This document shows, piece after piece, positions 22,216 to 30,677 of a stretch of DNA of 64,000 bases (position 1 is its first letter; every line of letters begins with the position of its first letter). The notes under the pieces were generated by a model. The model was not told the DNA's origin. It saw only the letters and a list, made by a program, of their open reading frames with translations, and searched no databases. Position numbers and translations under genes: made by a program. Origin of the DNA: Streptomyces sp. WMMC500 (lineage in GTDB: Bacteria; Actinomycetota; Actinomycetes; Streptomycetales; Streptomycetaceae); contig NZ_CP114905.1 in the NCBI RefSeq assembly GCF_027497195.1, positions 992,001 through 1,056,000 of the forward strand, given 5' to 3'.

Positions 22216-22294
22216 CGGCGCATCACCGGAGCCGGACCCGCGCACCATCCCACCGCACGGAGCGGATCACGCACCGCCGTGCGCCAAGAATATG

Positions 22295-22306
22295 CAGATC
22301 GGTCTA
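22295..22306. promoter_or_regulatory. TetR operator in front of the reductase/hydrolase fusion gene
   Basis: CAGATCGGTCTA, within a 22-bp block matching 21611-21632 in 21 of 22 positions, ends 13 bp before the ATG of the fusion gene. The box directly abuts the ribosome site AGGAGAA. Confidence 0.8.
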
Positions 22307-22319
22307 TTAGGAGAACGCG

Positions 22320-24170
22320 ATGGTCACCGAACCCGACACCCTCGTCGTCGGCGCGACCGGCCTCATCGGCCGCTGGCTGACCGCCGAACTGCTCACCCGG
22401 GGGCGGTCGGTCGCCGCCACCGTCCGGGGCACACCGGCCCGCGATGGCGAACTGCGCGACTGGCTGCGCGAGCACGAGGTCGACGACCGGGCCCTGACGG
22501 TCCTCGATGCCGACGTCACCCGCCCCGATCTCGCCCTCGCCCCCGACGCCGCCCGGCGGCTGACCTCCGTACGGGACGTCTACAACACCGCCGCCCTCTT
22601 CCGCTTCGCCCTCGGCCGCGACGAAGCCCGCCGCGCGAACGTCGACGGCGCCCTCCACGTGCTCCACCACGCCGCCCGCCTCCCCCGGCTGCGCCGCCTC
22701 GTCCACGTCTCCGGATACCGCGTCAGCGGTGCGGAACCGCTCCCCCACCCGGCCCCCGAGGGCCGACTCGCGCGCCTCTACCGCCACTACGGCGCGTACG
22801 AGGCGTCCAAGCACGAGGCCGACGCCGCCCTGCGCGCGGAGGCCGCGGCCTCCGCGGTCCCCCTGACGCTCGTCAACCCCGCCACCGTGATCGGGCATGC
22901 GCGCACGGGGGAGGCGGGACAGCACCTCGGCCTGGCCGACATGGTGGAGAAGCTCTGGACGGGCCGGCTGCCGGCCCTGGCCGGCACCCGGGACACCTTC
23001 GTGCCCGTCGTCACGGTCGACCACCTCGCCCGGTTCATGGCCGCCGTACCCGCACACGACCGCGAACCGCTCCACGCCCACTGGGTCCTCGACCCGGCCA
23101 CGCCCGAACTCCCGGAGCTGATCGCGCTGCTGGCCCGGCACCTCGGCGTCCGCGCCCCGCGCGCCGCCCTGCCCGTGGGGCTGGTACGCCGGCTGCCCCG
23201 GGCACTGACCCGCACCGAGCCCGAGACGCTGACCTTCCTGTCCGACGACCGGTACGACACCGCGTCCGCCGACGCGCTCGCCGAAGCCGCCGGGCTGAGC
23301 CACCCGCCCGTCGCCGACGCCCTGTGCCGCTGGGCGGACCGGCTCGTCGCGGAGCGGTTCGGCGCCGCCCGGCCTCCGCTGCCCGGCGGAATGACCTCCG
23401 CGGCCGGCACCCGCACCTACGTCGCCGGCGACCGCCGGCACGCCGGCTACGTCCTGCTCCACGGCCTGCCACTGAACGCCGAGACCTGGCAGGGCGTCCT
23501 GCCAGAACTGGACGGCACCGCCCTGCTGGCGGACCTGCCGGGGCTCGGCCGCTCCGCTCCCCCGCCGACTCCGGCCGCGCCCACCCCCGGTGCGGGCACC
23601 TGCGACGCCGTCGCCTGGCTCGCCGATCTGCTGGCCCCGCTGGAGAGCCGGCCCGTACTCGTCGCCCACTCGGCCGCCGCCGCACCCGCCCTGCGCTACG
23701 CGCACGCCCACCCCCACCGGATCGGCGCGCTGGTCCTCGTCTCCCCCTACTTCCTCCAGCCCCGCCCCGGGCCGCACCTGCGCACCTCGGCCCTGACGGG
23801 CCCGCTGCTGCGCTCCCTGTCCACCCGGCGGCTCGGCAGCGCGCTCCTCGGCGCCGCGCCGCGCGACCCGGACACCCCGGGGCGGCGCGCGCTGGACGAC
23901 GCCGTCGCCCACCTGCGCCGCCCCGGCGCCGCGCGGCGCGCCGCCCGGTGGCTCGCCCGGGCGCAACGCCCCGCCGAGCGCGCCGAACTGCGGGCACTCA
24001 CGGTCGGCTGCCCGGTGCCGGTGCGGCTGGTGGTGGGCGAGCACGACCCGCCCACGGAGTCCACCCCGGACGTCCCCGTGACGGTCGTCCCCGGCGCGGG
24101 CCACCACCCGCAGCTCAGTCATCCCGCGCAGGTGGCCGCGGCCATCCGGGCGGGAGTCCCGGCGGGCTGA
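22320..24170 (+). CDS. Fusion of extended SDR / thioester-reductase-like domain and alpha/beta hydrolase
   Basis: The 616-aa protein has two complete enzyme domains. Residues 1-345 are an extended SDR: the NAD(P) motif VVGATGLIGRWL at the start, VHVSGYRVSG, and Y160-x3-K164. Residues about 360-616 are an alpha/beta hydrolase: YVLLHGLPLNAETWQ oxyanion region, nucleophile elbow VAHSAAA with Ser451, LVVGEHDPP, and His near 595. No linker low in complexity separates them beyond a short Gly/Ala stretch. AGGAGAA precedes the ATG. Reduction or epimerisation of a substrate followed or preceded by ester cleavage is plausible. The TetR gene just upstream and the shared operator indicate induction by a specific compound. 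Confidence 0.88.
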   Translation: MVTEPDTLVVGATGLIGRWLTAELLTRGRSVAATVRGTPARDGELRDWLREHEVDDRALTVLDADVTRPDLALAPDAARRLTSVRDVYNTAALFRFALGRDEARRANVDGALHVLHHAARLPRLRRLVHVSGYRVSGAEPLPHPAPEGRLARLYRHYGAYEASKHEADAALRAEAAASAVPLTLVNPATVIGHARTGEAGQHLGLADMVEKLWTGRLPALAGTRDTFVPVVTVDHLARFMAAVPAHDREPLHAHWVLDPATPELPELIALLARHLGVRAPRAALPVGLVRRLPRALTRTEPETLTFLSDDRYDTASADALAEAAGLSHPPVADALCRWADRLVAERFGAARPPLPGGMTSAAGTRTYVAGDRRHAGYVLLHGLPLNAETWQGVLPELDGTALLADLPGLGRSAPPPTPAAPTPGAGTCDAVAWLADLLAPLESRPVLVAHSAAAAPALRYAHAHPHRIGALVLVSPYFLQPRPGPHLRTSALTGPLLRSLSTRRLGSALLGAAPRDPDTPGRRALDDAVAHLRRPGAARRAARWLARAQRPAERAELRALTVGCPVPVRLVVGEHDPPTESTPDVPVTVVPGAGHHPQLSHPAQVAAAIRAGVPAG

Positions 24171-24318
24171 GGCGGCGGCGGGTAGGACGGCAGGTAGGAA
24201 TGCCGCCGGGTCGCGAGTGGGGCTTCCTAGCCGTACGCGCGGACCGATGAGTTTCTCCGTTGGCTCAGGTCACCAGTGACGTCGGCGGCCGGCCGGCGTG
24301 CCCGAGTGAGGATGTGAG

Positions 24319-24840
24319 ATGTCGGACAGCGAACCCGATGCCGTGCTGGGGCCGTTCTCGTCCCCGGGCGCGCGAGCGACACCGTGGGCGTCGGCCCTGG
24401 CGGTCCTCGGTGAGGCCGAGGTGTGCTGGCTTACCACGGTGCGGCCCGACGGGCGGCCCCACGTGACGCCGTTGTTGGCGGCCTGGAGTCTGGGCGGCGT
24501 GTGCTTCACCACGGGCGCCGGGGAGCGCAAGGCGCGTAACCTCGAACGGAATCCCCACTGTGTGCTGACGACCGGTACGAACACCCTGACCGGCACGGAC
24601 GTCGTCATCGAGGGGGTCGCCTCCGTGGTGGACGAGCCCTCCGAGCGGGTACGGGCCGTCGGGGACTTCGAGCGGAAGTACGGCGCGCATCTCACCGAAC
24701 CCGAGGGCGCCTGGTATCGGATGGGCGAGGCGGTCATCGCCGGGGACGTGAGGCTGTACCGCGTCGCACCGGCGGTCGGATTCGCGTTCGGCAAGCTGCC
24801 GGTGTCCAGCCAGACCCGCTACACGTGGCCGAGCCGGTGA
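24319..24840 (+). CDS. Pyridoxamine-5'-phosphate-oxidase-like split-barrel protein
   Basis: This 173-aa protein has the FMN/F420 split-barrel pattern: EVCWLTTVRPDGRPHVTPLLAAW, GERKARNLERNPHCVLTTG, VVIEGVASVV and a late VRLYRVAP strand. Members reduce or oxidise small molecules with flavin or F420 as cofactor; actinobacterial ones are often F420-dependent. True PdxH activity is unlikely because its substrate motifs are missing. It overlaps the following hydrolase gene by a GTGA junction, so the two are cotranslated. Confidence 0.85.
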   Translation: MSDSEPDAVLGPFSSPGARATPWASALAVLGEAEVCWLTTVRPDGRPHVTPLLAAWSLGGVCFTTGAGERKARNLERNPHCVLTTGTNTLTGTDVVIEGVASVVDEPSERVRAVGDFERKYGAHLTEPEGAWYRMGEAVIAGDVRLYRVAPAVGFAFGKLPVSSQTRYTWPSR

Positions 24841-25934
24841 CGAGAATGCCCCCACTCCAGCAGAAGGTCCAAGGCGTCCTCGACGAACTCGTCGGCACCG
24901 GAGCGGAAACCGGCTTGCAGGTCGCCGTCTACCACCGCGGCGCGCTCGTCGTGGACGCCGTGGCCGGGGTCGCGGACAGCCGGACCGGGCGCGCGGTGAC
25001 CCCGCGGACGCCGTTCTTCAGTTTCTCCGCCGGCAAGGTGATGACGTCGCTGATCGCTCACCTGCTGGTCGGCGCCGGTGAGGTCGCGTACGACACGCGC
25101 GTGGCCGACCTGTGGCCGCGGTTCGGCACGCGCGGCAAGGAGACGGCGACTCTTCGCCACGTACTCACCCACACGGCCGGCGTGCCGGCGATGCCCCGCG
25201 GCGTCGGCCCCGGCGACCTGACCGACTGGTCACGGGTCTGCGCCGCGCTCGCCGACGCCGAACCACGGTGGCGCCCCGGGACCAGGACGGGATACCACTC
25301 GTTCACGTACGGCTTCCTCGTCGGCGAGGTCGCACGCCGGGCCACGGGCAAGCCGATGCGGCAACTCCTGCACGAGCGGGTCACCGTGCCCCTGGGCCTC
25401 GACGGCGACCTGTTCTTCGGCGTGCCCCCAAGCGACCTGGCAAGGCTGGCCCACCTCGAGGACGCCACACCGCCCCCTGCCCTCCCGCCCGACGGCGAGA
25501 CCGTGCTCGCGCCCTGGGAGATGCGGCCGAGCGCGGCGATGGGCAACAGCCACGAGATCCTCCAGGCGGATATCCCGTCGGTCGGCACCTTCACCGCACG
25601 GGAGATCGCCGCCGTGCACGCCGCGGCCCTCGACGGCCGGCTCATCGCCGCGGACCGGCTCGGGGAGCTGACCGCGGTGGCCTTCGAAGGCACCGACCAG
25701 GTCTTCGGCACCCCCGCGCGCCTGGCGCTGGGCTATCCGCTCGGCCGCATCAGCACGCGGCCGGAGGAGACACCCACCACCTTCGGCTGGGTCGGCGGTG
25801 GCGGCAGCTACGTCTACGCCGACACGGCGACAGGCACCTCCTTCGCCCTGACGAAGACCCGCCTGACGCCCCACTTCGCCACGGCACAACGCCTCGCAGA
25901 CCTGACCACAGCCGAACTCGACCCAGCAGCTTGA
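24837..25934 (+). CDS. Beta-lactamase-fold serine hydrolase
   Basis: The product (365 aa from the GTG at 24837) belongs to the class C beta-lactamase/esterase family (beta-lactamase related). It has the SxxK motif SAGK with the nucleophile near residue 64, a YHSFTYG motif in the place of Tyr-x-Asn, and a late WVGGGGS. There is no signal peptide, so it is cytosolic and more likely an esterase or amidase than an antibiotic-resistance enzyme. The GTG at 24837 overlaps the TGA of the split-barrel gene; a GTG at 24825 and an ATG at 24846 are alternatives. Confidence 0.88.
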   Translation: MTRMPPLQQKVQGVLDELVGTGAETGLQVAVYHRGALVVDAVAGVADSRTGRAVTPRTPFFSFSAGKVMTSLIAHLLVGAGEVAYDTRVADLWPRFGTRGKETATLRHVLTHTAGVPAMPRGVGPGDLTDWSRVCAALADAEPRWRPGTRTGYHSFTYGFLVGEVARRATGKPMRQLLHERVTVPLGLDGDLFFGVPPSDLARLAHLEDATPPPALPPDGETVLAPWEMRPSAAMGNSHEILQADIPSVGTFTAREIAAVHAAALDGRLIAADRLGELTAVAFEGTDQVFGTPARLALGYPLGRISTRPEETPTTFGWVGGGGSYVYADTATGTSFALTKTRLTPHFATAQRLADLTTAELDPAA

Positions 25935-26005
25935 GTACGGGCGTTCCCGGCAGCCGTCGCCGGCCGGCCGGACGGGGCGCCCGGCCCGCCGGGGGGTGGG
26001 TGCGC

Positions 26006-26034
26006 GGGGACCGGGGGTCGCGTCCCCGGTCCCC
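26006..26034. terminator. Hairpin terminator between convergent genes
   Basis: GGGGACCGGGG (26006-26016) pairs perfectly with CCCCGGTCCCC (26024-26034) around a 7-base loop and is followed by TTGCTC. It sits between the stop codons of the convergent genes at 25934 and 26051 and should work for both. Confidence 0.75.
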
Positions 26035-26050
26035 TTGCTCACGCCGGGGG

Positions 26051-29000
26051 TCAGTCGGGCAGCCGGCGGAGGGCCTCCGCCAGGCGGTCGGCCATCATGT
26101 GTTGGTTCCACAGATGTCCCGGGTCGTTGGGCATCGCCGCGTCGTACACCTCCAGGCGGGCCTCCGTGGGCACCCGCCACAGCCGCTCGCACGCGGCCGC
26201 CGCCTCCGTCACCTTCAGCCCCAGCGCCGCGCGGGTTTCGGGTCGCAGACCGGTGTCGGTGCGGACGCCGGCGGTGTCGATTCCGGGCAGCCCGGTGAGC
26301 CACAAGGCCGCCTCCGCGCGGTCGAGGTCGGCCGCCTTGGCGAGGTGGGATGCCGCGTCGGGGTCGAACGGGGCCGGTTCGCGGCGTTCCAACTGATCGG
26401 CCAGCAGGCGCAGTCGCTTGACGGTGGCCCAGCCCCGGGGCACCGGGCGGATGTCGACGAAACCCGGCGGCCGGGGGGCCTCGCCCCGTTGCAGGAACGC
26501 CTTGATGCGGTAGTTCCTGCCTGCTTTCGACCGGGACCATTCGCCGAAGTGCATGGCGATGTCCAGCGGCAGCAGCTTGCCCTCCGCGGCGGACCGGGCC
26601 GTCGGCGGTTCCTCGTCGCCGTTCTTCCCCGGGTCCAGCAGGCCGCGGTGCAGCGCCGGATCGGTCAGGGGCGAGGAGGCCCAGAACCGCAGCAGGGTGA
26701 TCACCGCCGCGCGGTGCTCGGCGGGGGTGACGGCGCTCGCCGCGCGGATGCCGAGGCCGCCGATGCGGCCGATGAGCTCGGGCCAGTCGTAGTGGCTCCC
26801 GTGGACCGCCCAGTGGGCCATGGCCGTCTCGCCGTCGATCGACCCGGAGAAGAACGCCGAGGCCAGTTCGATCTGCCGGACCATCCCGCCGCTTCCCTCG
26901 TGGTAGTAGCTGACCAGGCCGTCCAGGGCGCCGTCCAGGTCCGGTTCCGGAGCCTCCAGCAGGCGGGGGGTCTGCCGGCCGAGCACTTTCAGGAGCCGGT
27001 CCCGGTGCTGTGTCCGGCGATCGGTCTCCTGGAAGAACCCCGTGAGGCCGTCCAGGAGCAGGGGGTGGGTCACCTCGGGCAGCAGGGAGCCGAGGGCGTT
27101 CCGCAGCGCCGACTCGGAGGTGGCCGTCGCCGCCAGCAGTGCCCGTACGGTGTCCTCGGACATCTCCCGCAGCGCCCGCGACCCCGGGAGGTCACGGGGC
27201 GTCAGGAAGTGCCAGAACGCCTTCGGCGGCATGCGGCGCGTGCCCGCGGCCATCGGGGAGACGTGGTGGACGATCCAGCTCTGGTCCATCATGTAGACCC
27301 GCCAGTGCGCCTCGCCGGATTCCGGATCGCGCGCGGTGACGTCGTAGCCGCCGTCCAGCAGCAGCCGCCCGTCCGTGCCGGGGACGTCGAGGAGTCCCCA
27401 CGGGACGGGGGGACTGGAGGACCAGCGGCCGTGCGGCAGGGTACCGGTCGTCGGGAGCGCGTCGCCGTGGACGCCGTCGATGCGGTGGTAGCGCACCCGT
27501 CCCGTCACGCGGTCGTAGGCGACCCTGAAGCCCAGGTGGGTGCCGTCGGTGCCGAGGGGCGAGGTGGCGGTGCCGGCGGTGACCGGGGCGAGCGACGAGT
27601 GCTCGATCACCCAGCCCTCGTCCGCGCCCAGCAGGGACGGGTCGAGGAACGCGGGCAGGCCGGGCGCGCCGAGTTGCCCGGTGGCCGGGTCGACGGGGCG
27701 CGCCACCCGGGTTTCCTTGTCCACGCCGGTGTAGTACCAGTACGTGCGGCCGTCGTGGAACATGTGGCCCTCGGGGCCGACCCGGCGCTCGCCCAGCGTC
27801 AGGAGCCGGTGGCCCGTGAACCGCCGGGCGCGGGGGCCGAGGAACGTGTAGCCGGCGCGGGTCTTCTCACCGGAGCGCCACTTCCAGGAGGTTTCCTGTT
27901 CCGTGTGGATCTCGCCGGGCGCCCCTGACCAGTACACGCTCTGGTCCTGGTTGACGGCGTGGAAGACCTGGAACTCTCCCTCGGAGAAGACCGCCCGCAC
28001 GTCGTAGTCGAACCGGCTCGCCCCCTTGGGCACCACGAGCCGGTGCTCCGCGATCCGGCCGCCGGGGCCGATCGCGATGGCCTTGCTGCGGTCGTGCACG
28101 GTCAGGATGGGCCAACTGGCGCGGCACCAGTTGTCCTTGCCCTTCAGTTCGCCGGCGGCCTTGTCCAGGGCGTCCCAGCCGAGTTCGTCGAGGATGCCCG
28201 CGCGGAGCGTCCTGGTCAGCGGGGCCACCAGGTCGACGGCGGCGAGCCGGTCGAGGAGGCCGGGCAGTTCCGCCACCGCCGGCCGGGACAGCGTGTCGTA
28301 GAGCCAGTCGAACGCGTCGAGGGCGCTCTGCAGGGTGCCGGAAGTGGCGCAGGTCAACCGTTCGTCGATGATCCGGCGCAGGAAGGGCCGCAGCGGCTCG
28401 ATCGTCCACGCGTTCTTCCAGCGCTCGTCGGACCGCTTGTCCTCGAGGAGCGAGTGGACCAGCGGGTCGTGGAAGCGGTCGTCGGCGGTCAGCGCCGCCA
28501 GATCGACGCGGTCGTGCTCCCACCAGTGCCCCAAGAGCAGCTTCGGGTCCGGGTCCGGCAGCGGGATGCCCGCCGCCAGGCAGCCGCCGACGACCGCCGC
28601 GTCGATGCGGTACTCCCGCGCGGTGCCGTTGCCGAGCCGCAGCGGGCCCTCCTCCGGGTCGATCCGTGCGGCCAGGCGTGGCAGCAGGGCCAGCAGCTCC
28701 GCGGGGGCCCTGGGGGGACGGTGGCCGGGTCCGCGGTAGCGGCGGAGCATCGCGGTCAGCCAGCGGCCGGTGTCCTCGCCGAGATGGTCGAAGGCGCCGG
28801 CCTCGTCGAGGAAGGCGACCCACCAGGTGTCCATGTCCGAGTACGGGAGGTCGGCGATGTGCCACACGAGCCGCGCCTTCACCGCGTCCGACGTGGCGAC
28901 GGCGGCCAGCCAGGTCTTGCGCTGCGAGGTCCAGAAGCCGTCCGAGGCCCGCCAGAGCGCGGGCGCCTCCGCAAGGTCCGCGAGCACGGACCCGAGTTCG

Positions 29001-29737
29001 GCCGCCGGGTCGAGGCCGGCGGCCTTGGCCAGCTTGGTGAGCTGCTTGACCATCTCGGGCCAGGGCGGCAGGCCGCCGAGCGTACGGCGGACGGCCAGTT
29101 CCCGCAGCTCCCGGTAGGCCTCGACGGGGTCACCCGGGCGCTTGCCGAGGTCCGCGACGTAGGTCTTGATGTCCTTGACCGACAGCGCCCCGGCGAGGGC
29201 GAACTCCAGGAACACCGCGCGCTGCCTGGCCGGATCGACGGACGGCAGGTACTGGTCGGCCCGGCGGGCCCGGCCGAACATCATCGCGGCCTGCCGGTGG
29301 CGGCCGGCGGCGACGAACGCCCGGCCGACCTGTTCCCAGAAGGCCGGCAGGTGGGAGTCCGGCAGCGTCCCGGAGAGCTGCCCGTACAGGTCGAGCGCGG
29401 GTCCGGGCTTGGGTCCGGCCAGCCGCTCGGCGCGCGCCATCTCGGGCGCCACCGCGAGGGCCGCGTCGGCGCGCGCGGGGTCGTGAAGTACGGCCCACGC
29501 GGGGTAGCCGGGCTCCCGGCGGTGCCCGGCGGACACCGGTGGGCCGGGATCGGGGGCGGAGAACCCGGCGGCGGCGAGCACCTGGTCCTCGCCGGGTGCT
29601 TCGGCCTGTCCGCTCAGCCGGACCACGGGCCGGGTGCCGAGCAGCGGGTGGGTGTAGCGGCGGGCGGTGACAGGCTCGCCGTCCGGGGTGCCGGCGGGCG
29701 CCAGGCCCGTATCGAGCGCGACACGGTCAGCGGTCAT
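26051..29737 (-). CDS. Large uncharacterised protein (1228 aa), partner of DUF4132 protein
   Basis: I do not recognise a named family over the whole length. The N-terminal 350 residues look helical and TPR-like (AFVAAGRHRQAAMMFGRARRADQYLP). A middle region near residues 550-850 looks like beta-propeller or WGR-type repeats (YTFLGPRARRFTGHRLLTLGERRVG, DGTHLGFRVAYDRVTGRVRYHRIDG), and the C-terminal 350 are helical. No signal peptide or membrane segment is visible. It overlaps the DUF4132-like gene by 11 bp and is read from the same transcript. DUF4132 proteins are often found with MoxR ATPases and von Willebrand-type proteins, but neither is encoded here. The ATG at 29737 is used. Confidence 0.8.
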   Translation of the reverse strand: MTADRVALDTGLAPAGTPDGEPVTARRYTHPLLGTRPVVRLSGQAEAPGEDQVLAAAGFSAPDPGPPVSAGHRREPGYPAWAVLHDPARADAALAVAPEMARAERLAGPKPGPALDLYGQLSGTLPDSHLPAFWEQVGRAFVAAGRHRQAAMMFGRARRADQYLPSVDPARQRAVFLEFALAGALSVKDIKTYVADLGKRPGDPVEAYRELRELAVRRTLGGLPPWPEMVKQLTKLAKAAGLDPAAELGSVLADLAEAPALWRASDGFWTSQRKTWLAAVATSDAVKARLVWHIADLPYSDMDTWWVAFLDEAGAFDHLGEDTGRWLTAMLRRYRGPGHRPPRAPAELLALLPRLAARIDPEEGPLRLGNGTAREYRIDAAVVGGCLAAGIPLPDPDPKLLLGHWWEHDRVDLAALTADDRFHDPLVHSLLEDKRSDERWKNAWTIEPLRPFLRRIIDERLTCATSGTLQSALDAFDWLYDTLSRPAVAELPGLLDRLAAVDLVAPLTRTLRAGILDELGWDALDKAAGELKGKDNWCRASWPILTVHDRSKAIAIGPGGRIAEHRLVVPKGASRFDYDVRAVFSEGEFQVFHAVNQDQSVYWSGAPGEIHTEQETSWKWRSGEKTRAGYTFLGPRARRFTGHRLLTLGERRVGPEGHMFHDGRTYWYYTGVDKETRVARPVDPATGQLGAPGLPAFLDPSLLGADEGWVIEHSSLAPVTAGTATSPLGTDGTHLGFRVAYDRVTGRVRYHRIDGVHGDALPTTGTLPHGRWSSSPPVPWGLLDVPGTDGRLLLDGGYDVTARDPESGEAHWRVYMMDQSWIVHHVSPMAAGTRRMPPKAFWHFLTPRDLPGSRALREMSEDTVRALLAATATSESALRNALGSLLPEVTHPLLLDGLTGFFQETDRRTQHRDRLLKVLGRQTPRLLEAPEPDLDGALDGLVSYYHEGSGGMVRQIELASAFFSGSIDGETAMAHWAVHGSHYDWPELIGRIGGLGIRAASAVTPAEHRAAVITLLRFWASSPLTDPALHRGLLDPGKNGDEEPPTARSAAEGKLLPLDIAMHFGEWSRSKAGRNYRIKAFLQRGEAPRPPGFVDIRPVPRGWATVKRLRLLADQLERREPAPFDPDAASHLAKAADLDRAEAALWLTGLPGIDTAGVRTDTGLRPETRAALGLKVTEAAAACERLWRVPTEARLEVYDAAMPNDPGHLWNQHMMADRLAEALRRLPD

Positions 29738-30587
29738 GGATCGTCCTCCCCGCGTAGATCAGCTCTGCCATCCGCACGCCCTCGGACCAGGCCACCGGGC
29801 CGATCTTCCCCAGCGCGACGGGCCGTTCCGACGCGTCCACCCACAACAGCCGTCCGGTCTCGGTGGACAGGCCGGGGTCGTCGGCCCCCAGCCAGTAGCG
29901 GGCCTGCAGCCCGACGCCGCCGTCGGCGATCCGCACCATCGCGAAACCGCCGCGCATGACGAAGCCGTACCGGGCGGCGCGGCCGGTGGCGTAACGCAGC
30001 TCCTCGAACTCGCCCCCGGCGTAGTCGTCGAGGCCGGTGGCCGCGGGGTCGGCGGCGTCCGGCCGGTGGTGGACCTCGCGGGCGAGCTGCGGAACACCCT
30101 GCGCGGCCCCGCGGTCGTCGAGCAGTTCCCGCCACGTGTCCACGTCGGGCAGCAGGACCGGGTGCGGCAGGGAAACGGGGGCCACGGGCGGGGCGTACGC
30201 GGTGCCGTCCTCGCCCACCAGGGCGGTACGGCCCTCGTCGGTGACCTCCGTCAGCAGGCCCGTCCGCCCGTCGACGACCACCACGAGGTGCTCCAGGGCG
30301 GACCGCCAGCCCGGGTCGGGCCACACGCGCCCCAGCAGGGCGGCGGGCACCGGCACGCCGGCCAGCAGCCAGGACTCCACGGTCGACCGGCACTCCTCCT
30401 CATGCCGCACCAGCCGCTCGGCCAGCGCGGTGAACTTCTCGCCCGTCGAGCTGCTGCGCACGGCTCCGGGGACCGACTGCAGGACGCGGCCGTCGGACTT
30501 GCGGCATCTGAGAGTGGTTCCGTCCAGGGCCAGTTCGTGGCCATGGGTGGCGGGAACCCACACGAGTGGAGTCGACATGCCCAGCAT
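29727..30587 (-). CDS. DUF4132-like protein
   Basis: The 286-aa protein has the pattern I associate with DUF4132: RVWPDPGWRSALEHLVVVVDGRTG, VSLPHPVLLPDVDTWRELLDDRG, VPQLAREVHH and a late GRLLWVDAS strand. The start ATG at 30587 has AGGGGA 8 bases upstream; another ATG lies three codons on. The function of DUF4132 is unknown; an E. coli representative sits with MolR-type genes. Here it precedes and overlaps the 1228-aa gene, so the two probably form a complex. Assignment rests on pattern memory and should be treated as moderate. Confidence 0.6.
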   Translation of the reverse strand: MLGMSTPLVWVPATHGHELALDGTTLRCRKSDGRVLQSVPGAVRSSSTGEKFTALAERLVRHEEECRSTVESWLLAGVPVPAALLGRVWPDPGWRSALEHLVVVVDGRTGLLTEVTDEGRTALVGEDGTAYAPPVAPVSLPHPVLLPDVDTWRELLDDRGAAQGVPQLAREVHHRPDAADPAATGLDDYAGGEFEELRYATGRAARYGFVMRGGFAMVRIADGGVGLQARYWLGADDPGLSTETGRLLWVDASERPVALGKIGPVAWSEGVRMAELIYAGRTIHDR

Positions 30588-30677
30588 CGTGTCAGTCCCC
30601 TGTGACAGCCGGCCGGGGCACGTGGCATCACACCGGCTTCGACGGCCCGGTGGGTTGCGCCCGGGCCACACCGCGGG

